6,145 nucleotides of DNA from the NCBI GenBank assembly GCA_937901695.1, contig CALDJN010000362.1, positions 1 to 6,145 of the forward strand, written 5' to 3'. The DNA is from an uncultured Anaerocolumna sp. GTDB lineage: Bacteria; Bacillota; Clostridia; Lachnospirales; Lachnospiraceae. The translations under genes were made by a program, and so were the position numbers. Shown here one piece after another: positions 5,713-6,145 of this stretch. The notes beneath the pieces were generated by a model, which was not told the origin of the DNA, did not search any database, and saw only the letters and a list, made by a program, of their open reading frames with translations. The number at the start of each line of letters is the position of its first letter. Within the stretch, counting starts at the first letter, position 1.

Positions 5713-5730
5713 TTCATTTGTTAATGTCAA
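5702..5730 (-). promoter_or_regulatory. Sigma-A promoter of the GntR-ABC operon
   Basis: A perfect TTGACA (5730-5725) and TACTAT (5707-5702) are separated by 17 bases on the minus strand. Transcription should begin near 5695, giving a leader of about 45 bases to the GntR ATG. Confidence 0.85.
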
Positions 5731-5794
5731 TACCTATTTAAAAAATATTTTTGTTCTTATTAAATCTGGTATTATATAAAAGGAGTCAAAACTG

Positions 5795-5925
5795 TTATTC
5801 TGGGGCTCCTTATCATTCTGGGGAGCCTTGTCGTTCTGGGAAAGCCTTGTCATTCTGGGAAAGCCTTGTCGTTCTGGGAAAGCCTTGTCGTTCTGGGAAA
5901 GTCTTGTCATTGCTATGAAAGCGTG
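5795..5925. repeat. Left tandem array of 18-19-bp half-units
   Basis: Six clear units follow one another: 5795-5812, 5813-5830, 5831-5849, 5850-5868, 5869-5887 and 5888-5906. A seventh, degenerate unit fills 5907-5925. The typical unit is TCRTTCTGGGAAAGCCTTG. Its first part copies the outer end (TCATTCTGAG) of the palindromic core that begins at 5924 and has the same orientation. With the next two entries it fills the gene-free 5731-6145 stretch. No credible gene was found there; an open frame at 5828-6016 is only the translation of the repeat. Confidence 0.88.
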
Positions 5926-6049
5926 TCATTCTGAGCGTAGCGAAGAATCTCTTTCGTTCATAGTGGTGCTGTTAAACGTGACAATTCTGAGCAGAAGGAG
6001 AAGAATCCCATTTTAAGGTGAGATTCTTCGCCTTGGGCTCAGAATGACA
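5924..6049. repeat. Palindromic repeat core, two forward units and one inverted unit
   Basis: Two units in one orientation (5924-5951, TGTCATTCTGAGC...GAAGAATCTC, and 5979-6009, a diverged copy) face one inverted unit (6020-6049, GAGATTCTTCG...CTCAGAATGACA). The first and last can pair as a long imperfect stem around about 68 bases. The family is the same as at 581-656. It is probably a non-autonomous intergenic repeat, REP-like in structure; no transposase is encoded in the window. Confidence 0.85.
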
Positions 6050-6145
6050 AAACCCGCTCAGAATGACAAAACTTGCCCAAAGCGACAAGAACCTTGCTCA
6101 AAATGAAAAGACCTTGCTCAAAATGAAAAGACCTTGCTCAAAATG
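6038..6145. repeat. Right tandem array of 19-21-bp half-units, cut by the window edge
   Basis: Five units (6038-6056, 6057-6075, 6076-6096, 6097-6116 and 6117-6136) and the start of a sixth follow the inverted core unit. They run from CTCAGAATGACAAAACCCG to CTCAAAATGAAAAGACCTTG and become less like the core with distance. Their orientation is opposite to the left array, so the whole 5795-6145 region is a large imperfect inverted repeat. The last two full units are identical, which points to recent tandem duplication. Confidence 0.85.

Noticed and set aside
5752..5785. Plus-strand promoter and AAAGGAG site before the right-end repeats
   Set aside because: The -35 match is poor and no start codon with a plausible gene follows AAAGGAG.
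5828..6016. Plus-strand open frame of 62 codons containing HSERSEESL
   Set aside because: It is the translation of the half-unit array and palindromic core. The peptide repeats with the DNA period, no ribosome binding site precedes it, and SERSEES-type peptides are a known artefact of this repeat family.
5795..6145. CRISPR array
   Set aside because: Units of 18-21 bp are directly adjacent with no unique spacers, and the two halves are mirror images.

Overview
The window comes from an AT-rich, endospore-forming Firmicute, most likely a clostridium of the Lachnospiraceae type. This is inferred from strong AGGAGG-type ribosome binding sites, several TTG starts, a SpoIID/LytB-like protein, a YtrA-type GntR regulator with its ABC transporter, and overall composition. 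No rRNA, tRNA, CRISPR array or transposase gene was seen. All supported genes lie on the minus strand, so the window is best read from right to left.

Right end (5673-6145): a gene-free stretch. It holds the promoter and operator of the regulator gene (5687-5730), then a large mosaic of repeats. The mosaic has a palindromic core of the TGTCATTCTGAGC...GAAGAATC type. Tandem arrays of the core's outer half, with a period of 18-21 bp, face outward on both sides. The right array runs off the window.

Transporter operon (5651 to 3540): a YtrA-like GntR repressor, an ABC ATPase, an ABC-2 type six-helix permease, and a previously unlisted 32-residue single-span membrane peptide. A hairpin with a T-run follows at 3460-3502. 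The regulator probably represses its own promoter through a 10-6-10 dyad that covers the -10 box, so the operon is likely inducible, by analogy with systems that respond to cell-envelope stress.

Lipoprotein (3440 to 3000): a small secreted lipoprotein of unknown function. Its TTG start lies 19 bases beyond the T-run of the preceding terminator, so it is probably expressed by readthrough or controlled attenuation.

Sulfur gene (2748 to 727): one uninterrupted frame encodes a NifS/IscS-like cysteine desulfurase followed by a TtcA-like PP-loop tRNA-thiolation enzyme. The two parts are joined at a small GGTGCCTGRCACC repeat, and the second part keeps its own ribosome binding site and ATG. The two activities fit together: the first makes persulfide sulfur and the second is of the type that puts sulfur into tRNA. 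Its leader (2749-2999) has a candidate promoter and a tandemly duplicated block with TGTAACA dyads.

Left end (1-726): the N-terminal part of a secreted SpoIID/LytB-type protein with a SPOR-like domain. It is preceded by a perfect 28-bp palindrome of the same repeat family as the right end and by a 16-bp tandem repeat. The most unusual material is the fused desulfurase/thiolase with a repeat at its junction, the overlooked membrane peptide, and the outward-facing half-unit arrays. None of these proves a new system.
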